A DNA stretch of 64,000 bases from DASSSQ01 sp963839285 (GCA_963839285.1 CAWIUN010000020.1:434001-498000), one strand, 5' to 3'; counted from the stretch's first letter, positions 26,533 through 37,353 are shown. The notes: a model not told the origin generated them from the letters alone. Numbers and translations are program-made.

Positions 26533-28696
26533 GACGGCGGCGGTCGCGGCGCTGCCGGCGGTCGTGATCCTCTGGAACTGGCTCCGGCTCGAGCGGGCTC
26601 CGCGCGGGCTCGGGGAGGCGCTGCTCGTGACGGTGCTGGCGCTGCTGCCGGCCCTGGTGCCGGGCCGCCTGCGGCGGGCCCTCGCGGTCGCCGGCGCCGC
26701 GCTCGTCGCGCTGCCGGTCGTGGCGCTCGACCAGGGCCTCGACCGGCGGCTCCACTTCGTCGCGCCGGCCTTCCGGCGCTTCGGCGACGGCGTCGGCCGC
26801 TTCTACGACGTGACGGTGCCGTTCGCGCCGACCGAGCACGCGATGCACGGCGTCATCCTCGTCGCGATCTTCGGCTTCACGCTGGCGACGGGGCTGGCGG
26901 TGGCGGCGCAGCGGCCGGCGCTCGCCGCGGCGACGCTGCTCGTCGGCGCCGGCTGGCCCGCGACGCTCCTCGCCGGCAGCGAGCTCCTCCGCGGAGCCGG
27001 GATCCTGCTGGCCGCGCTCGCGCTCCTCGCCGGGCTCCGCGGCGGCAGGGCGCACACCCGGCCGGCGCTCGCCGCCGGGCTCGTGCTCGTGCTCGCCGTC
27101 GCCGCCTCCACCTCCTCGGCCGTCGCGCGGGGCGGGATCGTCGACTGGCAGCACTGGCGCCTCGGCGCGCCGGCGCCGGCGCCCGTCTCGGTCCGCTACG
27201 TCTGGGATGCCGACTACTCGGGCCTGCACTGGCCGAAGAAGACGACCGACGTGCTGCGGGTGCAGGGGCCCGCGCGGCCGCTCTACTGGCGGGCGACGAC
27301 GCTCGACGGCTTCGCGGACGGGCGCTGGTACGACGAGGGCGCCGCGATCCGATCTCCCGGCGCCGACCCGCTCCTGCCCTCGCGGTCGGCCTCGAACGAC
27401 CTCGTCTACCTCCGCGTCAAGGTGCTCGGGCTCGCCGACACGCACCTCCCCGCCGCCGCCTCGCCGGTCGGCTACGACGTCCCGCTCCCGGTCGCCTACA
27501 CGCGCGGCGGCGTCGCGAACGTCCCCGGGCTCGAGCGCGGGCTCCGCTACGCCGTCCGCAGCTACGCGCCGAGCCCGACCCCGGCGCAGCTCGCGGCCGC
27601 GGGCGGCGACTATCCGGACGCGGTCGGCCCGTACCTCGAGGTCGCGGGCGGCGCCACGGCGCCCCTGTTCGGCGCGGCAGGGCGCGGGGCCTCCGTCGAG
27701 GCGCTGCTGCGGCAGGACCCGACCTACCGGCCGCTCTACCGGCAGGCGGCGCGGATCGCCGGCGGGGCGCCGAGCCCGTACGCCGCGGCCGTCGCCGTCG
27801 AGACCTGGCTGCGCTCCGGCGGCGGCTTCGTCTACGACGAGCAGCCGCCCGCCGCCGGCGCGGCTCCGGCGCTGGTCGAGTTCGTCACCCGCACGAAGCG
27901 CGGCTACTGCCAGCACTTCGCCGGCGCGATGGCGCTGATGCTCCGCTACCTGGGCGTCCCCGCCCGCGTGGCGGTCGGCTTCACGAGCGGCACCTACGAC
28001 GCCGCGAAGGGGAGCTGGACCGTGACGGACCGCGACGCGCACGCCTGGGTCGAGGTCTGGTTCCCGCGCTGGGGCTGGCTGCCGTTCGACCCGACTCCGG
28101 GGCGCGGCAACCTCGGCGGCGCCTACACGAGCTCGTCGCGGAGCTTCGACGGCAGCGGCGCCGCGGCCGCCGTCGGCTCGTCGTCGCCGGTCGCGAACGC
28201 GCTCGCCCAGCGCGCGAAGGCCAACCCGCGGCTGGAGGGCGAGCAGCCCGTGCCGTCGAGCGGCGCCGCCGCGCGGCCGTCGTCGAGCCGGCGGCCGGTG
28301 CTCGCCCTGCTGGCGGGGCTCGCCGTGCTCGCGCTCGTCGCCGCGGCCGCGGTCAAGCGGACCGTGCGGCGGCTGCGCCTCCGGCGTGCCCCGGGCCCCC
28401 GGGCCTTCGCGGCCGCGGGGCGGCGGGAGCTCACCGCCTTCGCGGGCGACCAGGGCGTGACGCTGCCCACGACCGCGACGCTGGCGGAGCTCGTGCCCCT
28501 CGTGGAGCGGGCGTTCGGCGTCGACGCGCGCGGGTTCGCGGCCGCCGCGACCGAGGCCGCCTACGCGCCGCCGGAGCGGGCCGCCGAGGCGGTCGCGCGC
28601 GTCCGCCGGGAGCTGCGCTCGCTCCTGCACGCCCTCGGCTCGAGCCTGCCGCTGCGGCGGCGGCTGCGGGGCGCGCTGTCGCTGCGGTCGCTGTGA
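26525..28696 (+). CDS. Transglutaminase-like membrane protein (TgpA/DUF3488 type)
   Basis: 723 residues. An N-terminal block of about six membrane helices (to ~residue 200) precedes an extracellular transglutaminase-like domain. Its triad is seen in TKRGYCQHFAGAMALMLRYL (Cys), DRDAHAWVEVWFPRWGW (His) and PFDPTPG (Asp). A further helix (PVLALLAGLAVLALVAAAAV) and a cytoplasmic DUF4129-like tail follow. Such enzymes may crosslink or cut proteins at the cell surface. It overlaps DUF58 by 8 nt. The Ser/Ala-rich linker before the last helix looks disordered. Confidence 0.87.
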   Translation: MPRTAAVAALPAVVILWNWLRLERAPRGLGEALLVTVLALLPALVPGRLRRALAVAGAALVALPVVALDQGLDRRLHFVAPAFRRFGDGVGRFYDVTVPFAPTEHAMHGVILVAIFGFTLATGLAVAAQRPALAAATLLVGAGWPATLLAGSELLRGAGILLAALALLAGLRGGRAHTRPALAAGLVLVLAVAASTSSAVARGGIVDWQHWRLGAPAPAPVSVRYVWDADYSGLHWPKKTTDVLRVQGPARPLYWRATTLDGFADGRWYDEGAAIRSPGADPLLPSRSASNDLVYLRVKVLGLADTHLPAAASPVGYDVPLPVAYTRGGVANVPGLERGLRYAVRSYAPSPTPAQLAAAGGDYPDAVGPYLEVAGGATAPLFGAAGRGASVEALLRQDPTYRPLYRQAARIAGGAPSPYAAAVAVETWLRSGGGFVYDEQPPAAGAAPALVEFVTRTKRGYCQHFAGAMALMLRYLGVPARVAVGFTSGTYDAAKGSWTVTDRDAHAWVEVWFPRWGWLPFDPTPGRGNLGGAYTSSSRSFDGSGAAAAVGSSSPVANALAQRAKANPRLEGEQPVPSSGAAARPSSSRRPVLALLAGLAVLALVAAAAVKRTVRRLRLRRAPGPRAFAAAGRRELTAFAGDQGVTLPTTATLAELVPLVERAFGVDARGFAAAATEAAYAPPERAAEAVARVRRELRSLLHALGSSLPLRRRLRGALSLRSL

Positions 28697-29404
28697 TCGC
28701 CGACGCGGTCGTGATGGCGGCCGGCGAGGGGCGCCGGCTGCGACCGCTGAGCGAGCGCTGGGCCAAGCCCGTGCTGCCGATCGACGGCAGGCCGGTGATC
28801 GCGACGCTGCTGCGGGAGCTCGCCTCCGCCGGGATCGAGCGGGCGACCGTCGTCGTCGGCCACCTCGGCGAGCAGGTCGAGCGGCTCGTCGGCGCGCCCG
28901 GCGCGTTCCCGCTCGAGGTCCGCTTCGCCGTGCAGGCCGAGCCGCTCGGGTCGGCCGACGCCGTGCAGCGGGCGCTCGCCGCCGGCGCCCGCGTGCCGGC
29001 CCTCGTCGCCGCCGCCGACACGGTCTTCCCGCCGGGCTCCGCCGCGGCGCTCGTCGGCGGCCTTCGGCGACGGCGGTGCCGCGGGGGCGATCGCGGTCCG
29101 CCGCGAGCCGCCGCCCGAGCCGCCGCACCGCTACGGCACCCGCGTCGAGGCGGGCCGCGTCACGCGCCTGCTCGACGACGATCCGGCGACCGCGACGAGC
29201 GGCGCGCCGCTCTGGGCGCTCGGCGAGCCGCTCGTGCCGCTCCTCTGCCGGGACGCGCCGCCGCACGAGCTGTCGCGGGCGTTTCAGTCGGCCCTCGACG
29301 CGGGACTGACCGTGCTGGGGGTCGAGATCGGACGGACGCGCGACCTGACGTCTCCGCTCGACGTGTTCGAGGAGAACTTCCCGTACCTGCGAGGTCTGAC
29401 CTGA
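28693..29404 (+). CDS. Sugar-phosphate nucleotidyltransferase (frame break near 29063)
   Basis: About 236 residues of the glucose-1-phosphate thymidylyl/mannose-1-phosphate guanylyltransferase type. The NTP site VVMAAGEGRRLRPLSERWAK and the phosphosugar site PVLPIDGRPVI are intact, with AAADTVFPPGS where the family has its metal-binding Asp. One surplus base in GGCGGCCTTCGG breaks the frame; corrected, it reads FGDGGAAGAIAVRREPPPEP and ends ENFPYLRGLT. No left-handed helix domain is present. GTG start overlaps the transglutaminase stop. Confidence 0.8.
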
Positions 29405-29838
29405 GCGACACCTACGAGCTCTTCCAGGAGGGACGCGAGCGGCTCAAGCGCGGCCAGGCGGCCCAGGCGACGGTGCCGCTCGAGAAGGCGAAGAGGCGCG
29501 AGCCGGACAAGGCCTCGATTCGCGAGGCGCTCGGGATCGCCTACTTCCGCATCCGCAACTGGGAGGCGGCCGAGTCCGAGTTCCGGGCGATCCTGGAGCT
29601 GTCGCCCGCGGACGACTACGCCCACTACGCGCTCGGCCGCTGCCTCGAGAAGCAGGGCCGCGACGCCGAGGCGAACGGCCACTACAAGCTCGCGAGCTCG
29701 CTGCGGCCCGGCGAGGCGCACTACGCCGCCCGGATCCGCGACCTCGGCGGCCCCGGCGATGAGGACGGCCAGGGCGAGCGGACGGCCGCAGGACGGCCCG
29801 GGGGAGCAGGCCGAGCTGGACGAGCCGGACGCGGCTAG
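29401..29838 (+). CDS. Tetratricopeptide-repeat protein
   Basis: 145 residues with about three TPR units: YELFQEGRERLKRGQAAQA, IREALGIAYFRIRNWEAAE and AHYALGRCLEKQGRDAEAN. The C-terminus is Gly/Arg-rich and low in complexity. No ATG, GTG or TTG precedes the first repeat in frame; the only candidate is CTG at 29401, which overlaps the previous stop as CTGA. The partner is unknown; TPR domains bind other proteins. Confidence 0.72.
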   Translation: MSDTYELFQEGRERLKRGQAAQATVPLEKAKRREPDKASIREALGIAYFRIRNWEAAESEFRAILELSPADDYAHYALGRCLEKQGRDAEANGHYKLASSLRPGEAHYAARIRDLGGPGDEDGQGERTAAGRPGGAGRAGRAGRG

Positions 29839-30078
29839 CTGAACCAGACGGCGTAGATCAGCCAGGCGAAGAAGGCGAGCGCCACGAGCGCCGCCCCGAG
29901 CCAGGGCCAGCCGGCGATGCTCGCCCGCGCGGGCGGCTCGGCCTCCGCCGCGGGGTCGCGGCGGGCGTCGCGGACGTGGCCGCGCGCGGCCGCGCGGCGC
30001 TCCTGCGGGTCGGGGTGCACGTCGGCGGTCCGGCGCGGCTCGGCGTAGTCGGGGCTCTGATCGCTGCTTCGGCTCCAT
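29835..30078 (-). CDS. Small single-span membrane protein
   Basis: A charged N-terminus (HPDPQERRAAARGHVRDARR) is followed by one membrane helix (WPWLGAALVALAFFAWLIYAVWF) at the very C-terminus, a tail-anchor-like layout. No start codon lies directly in frame upstream of GTG at 30020. If one surplus base near 30065 is removed, ATG at 30078 gives an 80-residue protein with good codon use. The stop overlaps that of the convergent TPR gene. Function unknown. Confidence 0.5.
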
Positions 30079-30178
30079 GCCGAGGGGGTTGCCCGGTCGC
30101 GGCCGGGGCAAACGCGCGGGCGCCGTCGTCTCGCACGAGCCGCCGGCCGGCCGCCCGTGGGTCATAGTCGTACGTCGG

Positions 30179-30615
30179 ATGAGAGCCGTCGTGCAGCGGG
30201 TCGTGCGCGCCGAGGCCAGGGTCGACGGCGGCGCCGTCGGCGCGATCGGCCGCGGGGTCGCGATCCTGCTCGGCGTCGCGGCCGGCGACACGGGGGACGA
30301 CGCCGGCGCGCCTCGCGGCGAAGATCGCCCGGCTCCGGATCTTCGAGCGCGACGGCCGCATCGACGCGAGCCTGCTCGACGAGGGGGGCGCGGCGCTCGT
30401 CGTCAGCCAGTTCACGCTGCTCGCCGACACGCGCAGGGGCAACCGCCCGAGCTTCTCCGAGGCCGCGCCGCCGGAGCTCGCGCAGCCGCTCTACGAGCGC
30501 TTCTGCGCGGAGCTCCGCGCGCTGGGCGTCCTCGTCGAGACGGGCGTCTTCGGCGCGAGCATGGAGGTCGAGCTGGTGGGCGACGGCCCGGTGACGATCG
30601 TCCTCGACGCGCCGG
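30179..30615 (+). CDS. dtd: D-aminoacyl-tRNA deacylase (frame break near 30307)
   Basis: Removes D-amino acids, and glycine mischarged on tRNA-Ala, from tRNA. Starts MRAVVQRVVRAEARVDG. The active-site SQFTLLADT and the Gly-cisPro motif GNRPSFSEAAPP are intact. One surplus G in GCCGGCGCG separates GDTGDDA from ARLAAKIARLRIFER. The conserved domain ends at GPVTIVLDAP near 30615, but the corrected frame meets no stop until 30950, inside rimP, so another undetected base error near the 3' end is likely. Confidence 0.85.
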
Positions 30616-30755
30616 GCGGCGGCCGTCGGGCGCGGCTCGACCGCCTGCCGGCGGCCGCGCCGCGCCGGTGCGAGCCGAGGCGCCGCTCCGGCGCGCGTCC
30701 CGGCGGTGCTCGCCGAGCACGACCCGCGCCAGGGGCCGTTCGGCCGACCACTTGC

Positions 30756-30829
30756 TATCCTTCCGGCACCACATTTCACCTGCTTGGCGAAATGGGCGCG
30801 GCGCGCCCATTTCTTTTTGAGGGAGCGAT
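30756..30829 (+). promoter_or_regulatory. rimP-nusA-infB promoter and attenuator-like leader
   Basis: An extended -10 box, TGCTATCCT (30753-30761), starts a ~60-nt leader. GAAATGGGCG (30789-30798) can pair with CGCCCATTTC (30804-30813) followed by TTTTT: a complete intrinsic terminator. The same GAAATG can instead pair with the upstream CATTTC (30772-30777), which would prevent the terminator. The GAGGGAG Shine-Dalgarno sequence of rimP follows directly. Confidence 0.72.
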
Positions 30830-31273
30830 TTGGCAACCAGCGTGCACGACAGGGAGCGGGGCCTCTTCCGGGAGGTCGCACAGACGGTCGAGACCGGGAT
30901 CCCCGGTGTCGAGGTGCTCGCCCTGGAGATGGCCGGGCCCGAGCGGATGACCGTCTACGTCGACCATCCCGCCGGCGTCGACCACGCGCTCTGCGAGCGG
31001 GTCACGAACGTGCTCCGGGGCTACCTCGACCGCTACTCGCTCGAGGTCAGCTCGCCCGGGCTCGACCGGCCGCTGCGCAAGCCCGCGCACTTCCGGCGCG
31101 CGATCGGCCGGACGGTCGCCCTCCGCGTCGACACGCCGATCGACGGGCGGGCCCGCTTCCGCGGCGAGCTCGTCGAGGCCGGCGAGCGGGCGCTCGAGCT
31201 CCGCTCGGGCGAGCAGACATTCGAGATCCCGTACGAGGCCATCGTGCGCGGCAACCTGATCGACGAAGGGTAG
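30830..31273 (+). CDS. rimP: Ribosome maturation factor RimP
   Basis: 147 residues, for 30S subunit assembly. The N-terminal domain has GVEVLALEMAGPERMTVYVD, the linker YSLEVSSPGLDRPLRKPAHF (the family signature), and the C-terminal SH3-like domain ends FEIPYEAIVRGNLIDE. TTG at 30830 lies 4 nt after GAGGGAG. First gene of the rimP-nusA-ylxR-infB-ylxP operon. Confidence 0.93.
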   Translation: MATSVHDRERGLFREVAQTVETGIPGVEVLALEMAGPERMTVYVDHPAGVDHALCERVTNVLRGYLDRYSLEVSSPGLDRPLRKPAHFRRAIGRTVALRVDTPIDGRARFRGELVEAGERALELRSGEQTFEIPYEAIVRGNLIDEG

Positions 31274-31279
31274 GACGAG

Positions 31280-32836
31280 ATGACGCAGGAGATCGTTGAC
31301 GCTGTCCGCGAGATCGAGCGGGAGAAGGGCATCGAGTCCGGCACGCTCGTGACGGCGCTCGAGGACGCGCTCCTCGCCGCCTACAAGAAGACGCCCGGCG
31401 CCGCCCGCCACGCCGTCGTCGAGCTCGACGAGAGCGGCGACTTCCGCGTCTACTCGATCGAGCTGCCCGCCGACCTCGAGGAGCGCCTGCTCGACGAGGC
31501 CCGCGAGCGCGCGCTCGACGAGCTCGAGCGGATCGAGGAGGAGTCCGGCGAGCGCAGCCACACGCTGCTCTCCGACGACGACCTCGAGATCGACTGGGAC
31601 GAGGTGCCCGAGGACCTGGTCGACCGCGAGGACGTCACCCCCGAGAACTTCGGCCGGATCGCGGCCCAGACCGCCAAGCAGGTGATCCTGCAGCGGATCC
31701 GCGAGGCCGAGCGCGCGATGATGTACGACGAGTACGTCGACCGCGTCGGCGAGGTCGTCACCGGCATCGTCCAGCAGGCGGGCGACCGCAACAACGTCCT
31801 CGTCGACCTCGGCAAGGTCGAGGCGCTGCTGCCGCGCTCGGAGCAGGTCGACGGCGAGCGCTACGAGCAGGGCTCCCGGATCAAGGCCGTGATCACCGAG
31901 GTGCGCTCGGGGACGAAGGGCCCGCAGGTGATCCTCTCGCGCCGCGACCCGGAGCTGATCAAGACGCTGTTCGAGCTCGAGGTGCCGGAGATCGCCGACG
32001 GCCTCGTCGAGATCCGCGGCGTCGCCCGCGAGCCGGGCTACCGCTCGAAGATCGCGGTCGAGTCGCACGCCCAGGGCGTCGACCCGGTCGGCGCCTGCGT
32101 CGGCCCGCGCGGCTCGCGCGTCCGCATGGTCGTCTCCGAGCTCCGCGGCGAGAAGATCGACATCATCCCCTGGAACAACGAGCCCGCCCGCTTCATCGCC
32201 AAGGCGCTCTCGCCCGCCCGCGTGCGCGAGGTCTTCCTCGACGACGAGGCCAAGGAGGCGACGGTGATCACGCCGGACGACCAGCTGGCGCTCGCGATCG
32301 GCAAGGAGGGCATGAACGCCCGCCTCGCCGCCCGCCTGACCGGCTGGAAGGTCGACATCACCTCGGACACCGAGTTCGCGCAGCAGGAGGCGCAGGCCGC
32401 CTACGCCGGCGACGGCAGCGAGGGCGAGGAGTTCTCCGGACGCTGCATGGCGATCCTCTCGAACGGCAAGCGCTGCCCGAACGCCGCCTTGCCGGGGACG
32501 AAGTACTGCGGCGTCCCGGCGCACCAGGCGCTCGCGGGCACCGAGGTCGAGCCGGCCGAGGCCGAGCCGGAGGGCGTCGAGGCGGACGCCTCCCCCGAGG
32601 AGGTCGAGACCGTGCCGCCGGCGCAGGCCGACGAGGCGCTCGAGGCCGAGCTCGGCGCCGGGCCGGAGCACACCGAGGACTCGCCCACCGGCGGCGTCCC
32701 GATCGAGCAGGGCCCGCCGCCCGCCGAGGCGGAGCCGGGGCTCCCGGTCGGGGACGTGGTCGACGAGCCCGGCGCGACGCCGGCCGAGGAGCGGCCGGAG
32801 GGCGGCGTCGACCCGCAGGAGGGCGCACGAATCTGA
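31280..32836 (+). CDS. nusA: Transcription factor NusA with C-terminal zinc-finger-like extension
   Basis: 518 residues; binds RNA polymerase and modulates pausing, termination and antitermination. The N-terminal domain (1-135) is followed by S1 (VGEVVTGIVQQAGDRNNVLVD), KH1 (SHAQGVDPVGACVGPRGSRV) and KH2 (QLALAIGKEGMNARLAARLTG). The usual actinobacterial protein ends near residue 375. Here residues 389-415 form C-x9-C-x10-C-x4-H (CMAILSNGKRC, CPNAALPGTKYC, GVPAH), then ~100 residues rich in Glu, Pro and Ala. The domain is probably zinc-binding; its role is unknown. Confidence 0.93.
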   Translation: MTQEIVDAVREIEREKGIESGTLVTALEDALLAAYKKTPGAARHAVVELDESGDFRVYSIELPADLEERLLDEARERALDELERIEEESGERSHTLLSDDDLEIDWDEVPEDLVDREDVTPENFGRIAAQTAKQVILQRIREAERAMMYDEYVDRVGEVVTGIVQQAGDRNNVLVDLGKVEALLPRSEQVDGERYEQGSRIKAVITEVRSGTKGPQVILSRRDPELIKTLFELEVPEIADGLVEIRGVAREPGYRSKIAVESHAQGVDPVGACVGPRGSRVRMVVSELRGEKIDIIPWNNEPARFIAKALSPARVREVFLDDEAKEATVITPDDQLALAIGKEGMNARLAARLTGWKVDITSDTEFAQQEAQAAYAGDGSEGEEFSGRCMAILSNGKRCPNAALPGTKYCGVPAHQALAGTEVEPAEAEPEGVEADASPEEVETVPPAQADEALEAELGAGPEHTEDSPTGGVPIEQGPPPAEAEPGLPVGDVVDEPGATPAEERPEGGVDPQEGARI

Positions 32837-33090
32837 CGGCAGGCACGCACACGCCGGTCCGGACGTGCGTCGGCTGCGGCCGCAAGGCCCCGCAGTCCGA
32901 GCTCGTGCGCTTCACGGCACGCGCGGGTGAGCTGACGCCCGACCCGAACGGGCCGGGGCGGGGCGCCTACACGTGCAGGCGGCTCTCGTGCTTCGAGCGC
33001 GCGACCTCCCGCCGCGCGTTCGCGAGGACGCTCCGGCGGACCGTGCAAGTGGACCCGGCGCTCGCGCGCCTCTACACTGGATCGAGGTAA
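32833..33090 (+). CDS. ylxR: YlxR/RnpM-family RNA-binding protein
   Basis: About 85 residues, conserved between nusA and infB; relatives bind RNase P RNA. Motifs are RTCVGCGRKAPQSELVRF, GRGAYTCRRLSCFERA and the C-terminal RAFARTLRR. The conserved Cys pair lies only ~12 codons in, and no ATG, GTG or TTG precedes it in frame. CTG at 32833, overlapping the nusA stop as CTGA, is the only plausible start. Confidence 0.8.
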   Translation: MTAGTHTPVRTCVGCGRKAPQSELVRFTARAGELTPDPNGPGRGAYTCRRLSCFERATSRRAFARTLRRTVQVDPALARLYTGSR

Positions 33091-35082
<1,992 letters not shown>

Positions 35083-35092
35083 CCCGCCGCGG

Positions 35093-35389
35093 ATGGGCGC
35101 CGGCTACGTCGGCATCCTCAGCTGCGAGCTGCACTTCCCCGCCAGCCACTCGCTGAAGGAGAAACGGCACCACCTGCGCTCCGCCAGGCAGCGGCTGCAG
35201 AACATGGGCTGCGCGGTCGCGGAGGTCGACCACCACGAGGTCTGGCAGCGCTCGCGGCTGACGCTGTCGTTCGTCGCGCGCGAGTACCGCGAGCTCGAGC
35301 AGCTGCTCGACCGCGCCGAGCGCTTCCTCGGCTCGCAGGAGTGGGAGCTGGGCCTCGTCGAGCGGCGGGTCGTCGACCCCGACGAGTGA
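35093..35389 (+). CDS. ylxP: YlxP/DUF503-family protein
   Basis: 98 residues, found between infB and rbfA in many Gram-positive bacteria. It has the family features LHFPASHSLKEKRHHLRSARQRLQ and AVAEVDHHEVWQRSRLTLSFVA. A ribosome-related role is assumed from context only. The gene that would normally follow, rbfA, is displaced here by two secreted-protein genes. Confidence 0.85.
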   Translation: MGAGYVGILSCELHFPASHSLKEKRHHLRSARQRLQNMGCAVAEVDHHEVWQRSRLTLSFVAREYRELEQLLDRAERFLGSQEWELGLVERRVVDPDE

Positions 35390-35493
35390 CGCGCCTGTGC
35401 CGAAAGTGCGCCGAGAGCGAAACGGACACTGTCGGCCGCGCCCGCTCCGGTCTATGACGGAAGCCGACCGCTTCCCCGACCGATCGGAGCACC

Positions 35494-36582
35494 ATGACCC
35501 GAATCCGACAGCTGCTCCCGGCCCTCCTGGCCGCGCTGCTGCTTCTCCCGTCCGCCGCGCACGCGAGCGCGTCCGGCGTCGTCGTCAGCCAGGTCTACGG
35601 CGGCGGCGGCAACGCCTCGGCGACCTACAGCAACGACTACGTCGAGCTCTTCAACGCGGGCAGCGCGCCCGTCGACCTCTCGACCTGGACGGTCCAGTAC
35701 GCGACCGCCGCCGGGACGAGCTGGCAGCCGACCGCCCTCGCCGGCTCGATCGCGCCCGGCGGCCACTACCTCGTCCAGCTCGCCTCGAGCGCGGCGGTGG
35801 GCGCCGCGTTGCCGTCCCCGGACGCCACGGGCACCACGAACCTGAGCGCGTCGAGCGGCAAGATCGCGCTCGTCCGCTCGGCGACGGCCCTCGCCTGCGG
35901 CGCCTCGGCGGGAAGCTGCTCCGCAGACGCCTCGGTCGAGGACCTCGTCGGCTACGGCGCCGCGGCCGACTTCGAGGGCACCGGCTCCGCGCCGGCGGGC
36001 TCGAGCACGGAGGCGGTCACCCGCAGCGGAGGCGGGTGCGTCGACACGAACGACAACGTCGCCGACTTCGCAGCCGCGACGCCGCTGCCGCGGAACACGG
36101 CGTCCCCCGCAGCACCCTGCTCCGGCGTGCCGCCGGTCGACTCGAGCACGTCGGCCGCCGTCGACGTCGCGGTCGACGTCGCCTCGACGCTCTCGATCTC
36201 GCTCGACCACGCGTCGCTCTCGTTCGGCAGCCTCGCCGCGGGCGACACGCCGCCTCCGCTCGCGGAGAACGTGACCGTGGCGAGCACGGAGCCGGCCGGG
36301 TACACCCTCAGCGTCGTGCGCAGCGCCTTCACGCCCGCCGACCTGCCGCTCGGCCTCGATGCCACCGCGCCTGCGGGCGCCACGCTCGGCAGCGCGTTCG
36401 GGAGCGGGCTCGTCGCGATCCCCGTCGCGCCCGCGCTCGAGCTCCTCGTCGGAACGACGGCCGGGCCGAGCGCGGCCGGCGGAGACGTCTGGCCGACGCA
36501 GGTCGGCTTCACGTCGCCGGTGCCGCTCGTGCCGGTCGGGCACTACGCCGCGACCGTCACGTACACGGTCGTCGGACGATGA
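35494..36582 (+). CDS. Secreted protein with lamin-tail domain
   Basis: 362 residues. A signal peptide (QLLPALLAALLLLPSAAHA) is followed by a lamin-tail domain (about residues 28-190): VVVSQVYGGGGNASATYSND, YVELFNAGSAPVDLSTWTVQ. A second beta-rich region from ~residue 215 (VDVASTLSISLDHASLSFGS) resembles bacterial surface beta-sandwich domains. No cell-wall sorting signal or C-terminal membrane helix is seen. It is coupled to the next secreted-protein gene (ATGA) and sits inside an otherwise translational gene cluster. Binding to surface polymers or DNA is a guess. Confidence 0.75.
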   Translation: MTRIRQLLPALLAALLLLPSAAHASASGVVVSQVYGGGGNASATYSNDYVELFNAGSAPVDLSTWTVQYATAAGTSWQPTALAGSIAPGGHYLVQLASSAAVGAALPSPDATGTTNLSASSGKIALVRSATALACGASAGSCSADASVEDLVGYGAAADFEGTGSAPAGSSTEAVTRSGGGCVDTNDNVADFAAATPLPRNTASPAAPCSGVPPVDSSTSAAVDVAVDVASTLSISLDHASLSFGSLAAGDTPPPLAENVTVASTEPAGYTLSVVRSAFTPADLPLGLDATAPAGATLGSAFGSGLVAIPVAPALELLVGTTAGPSAAGGDVWPTQVGFTSPVPLVPVGHYAATVTYTVVGR

Positions 36583-37308
36583 GAACGGCCGCCGTCGCGG
36601 CCGCGCTGACGGCGGTTCTCGCAGCGCCCGCACCCGCAGTCGCGGGTGCGGGCGCCGCGCAGCCGCGGATCGCGGTCGCGGCCTCGCCGGCACGGCTCGA
36701 GGTCCGCGGGCCCGCCGCGCGTCGCGTGGTCGTGCGGAACCTGGGAACGGACCGCCGTCACGCTCGCCGCCGTCCGGGCCCCGCTCGGCCGGCGGAGCGC
36801 CTCCGGGTGGATCGTCGTCTCGCCCAGCCGCCTCAGGCTCGCTCCGGGCGCCCGCCGCGCGTTGACCGTCCGCGTCGACCCGCCGCGGCGCGGCCGAGCC
36901 CGGCGACCACCACGCGATCGTCCTCCTGACCTCCGAGGCGCGGCGCGGCGCACGGGTCGAGGTGCGGCTGCGGCATCGGGATCGTCGTCCGCGAGCGCGT
37001 GCCGGGCCGCATCGTCCACAAGCTCGTCCCGGCCGGCGTCGGGGTCAGGCGCGCGGGCCGACGGCCGCTGCTCGCGCTCTCCCTCGCGAACCGCGGCAAC
37101 GTGACCGAGGAGCTGGGGCGCGGACGCGTCGTCGTCTCGATCCTGCGGCGCGGACGCCTCGTCGCGCGCCTGCGTCCTCACGGCCGTCCCGTGCTCCCGG
37201 GCACCCGGCGGACGCTCGCCGTCCCCGTGCGGCCGGGCCCGCGGCGCGGCGACCGTGCTCGTCGCGATCCGCGGCGGCCGGACGGCGCGGTACCGCCTGC
37301 GACTGTGA
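36579..37308 (+). CDS. Secreted beta-sandwich protein, DUF916-like (four frame breaks)
   Basis: About 240 residues after frame correction. A signal peptide (MRTAAVAAALTAVLAAPAPA) is followed by two Ig-like sandwiches: PARLEVRGPAARRVVVRN with ASGWIVVSPSRLRLAPGARR and DHHAIVLLTSEARRGARVEV, then IVHKLVPAGVGVRRAGRRPL with LALSLANRGNVTEE and TARYRLRL at the end. This resembles the extracellular part of DUF916 proteins, which bind WxL-type surface domains. Surplus bases at ~36740, 36890, 36980 and 37245 each shift the frame by +1. No membrane anchor is seen at the C-terminus. Confidence 0.55.
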
Positions 37309-37340
37309 GCCTCGCGGGCCGGCCCGGTCGGGCGGCACGG

Positions 37341-37346
37341 TACCGT
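37341..37346 (+). promoter_or_regulatory. -10 box of rbfA (leaderless type)
   Basis: TACCGT lies 7 nt before ATG at 37354, giving rbfA and downstream genes their own promoter after the inserted secreted-protein genes. Confidence 0.4.
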
Positions 37347-37353
37347 GCCCCCG

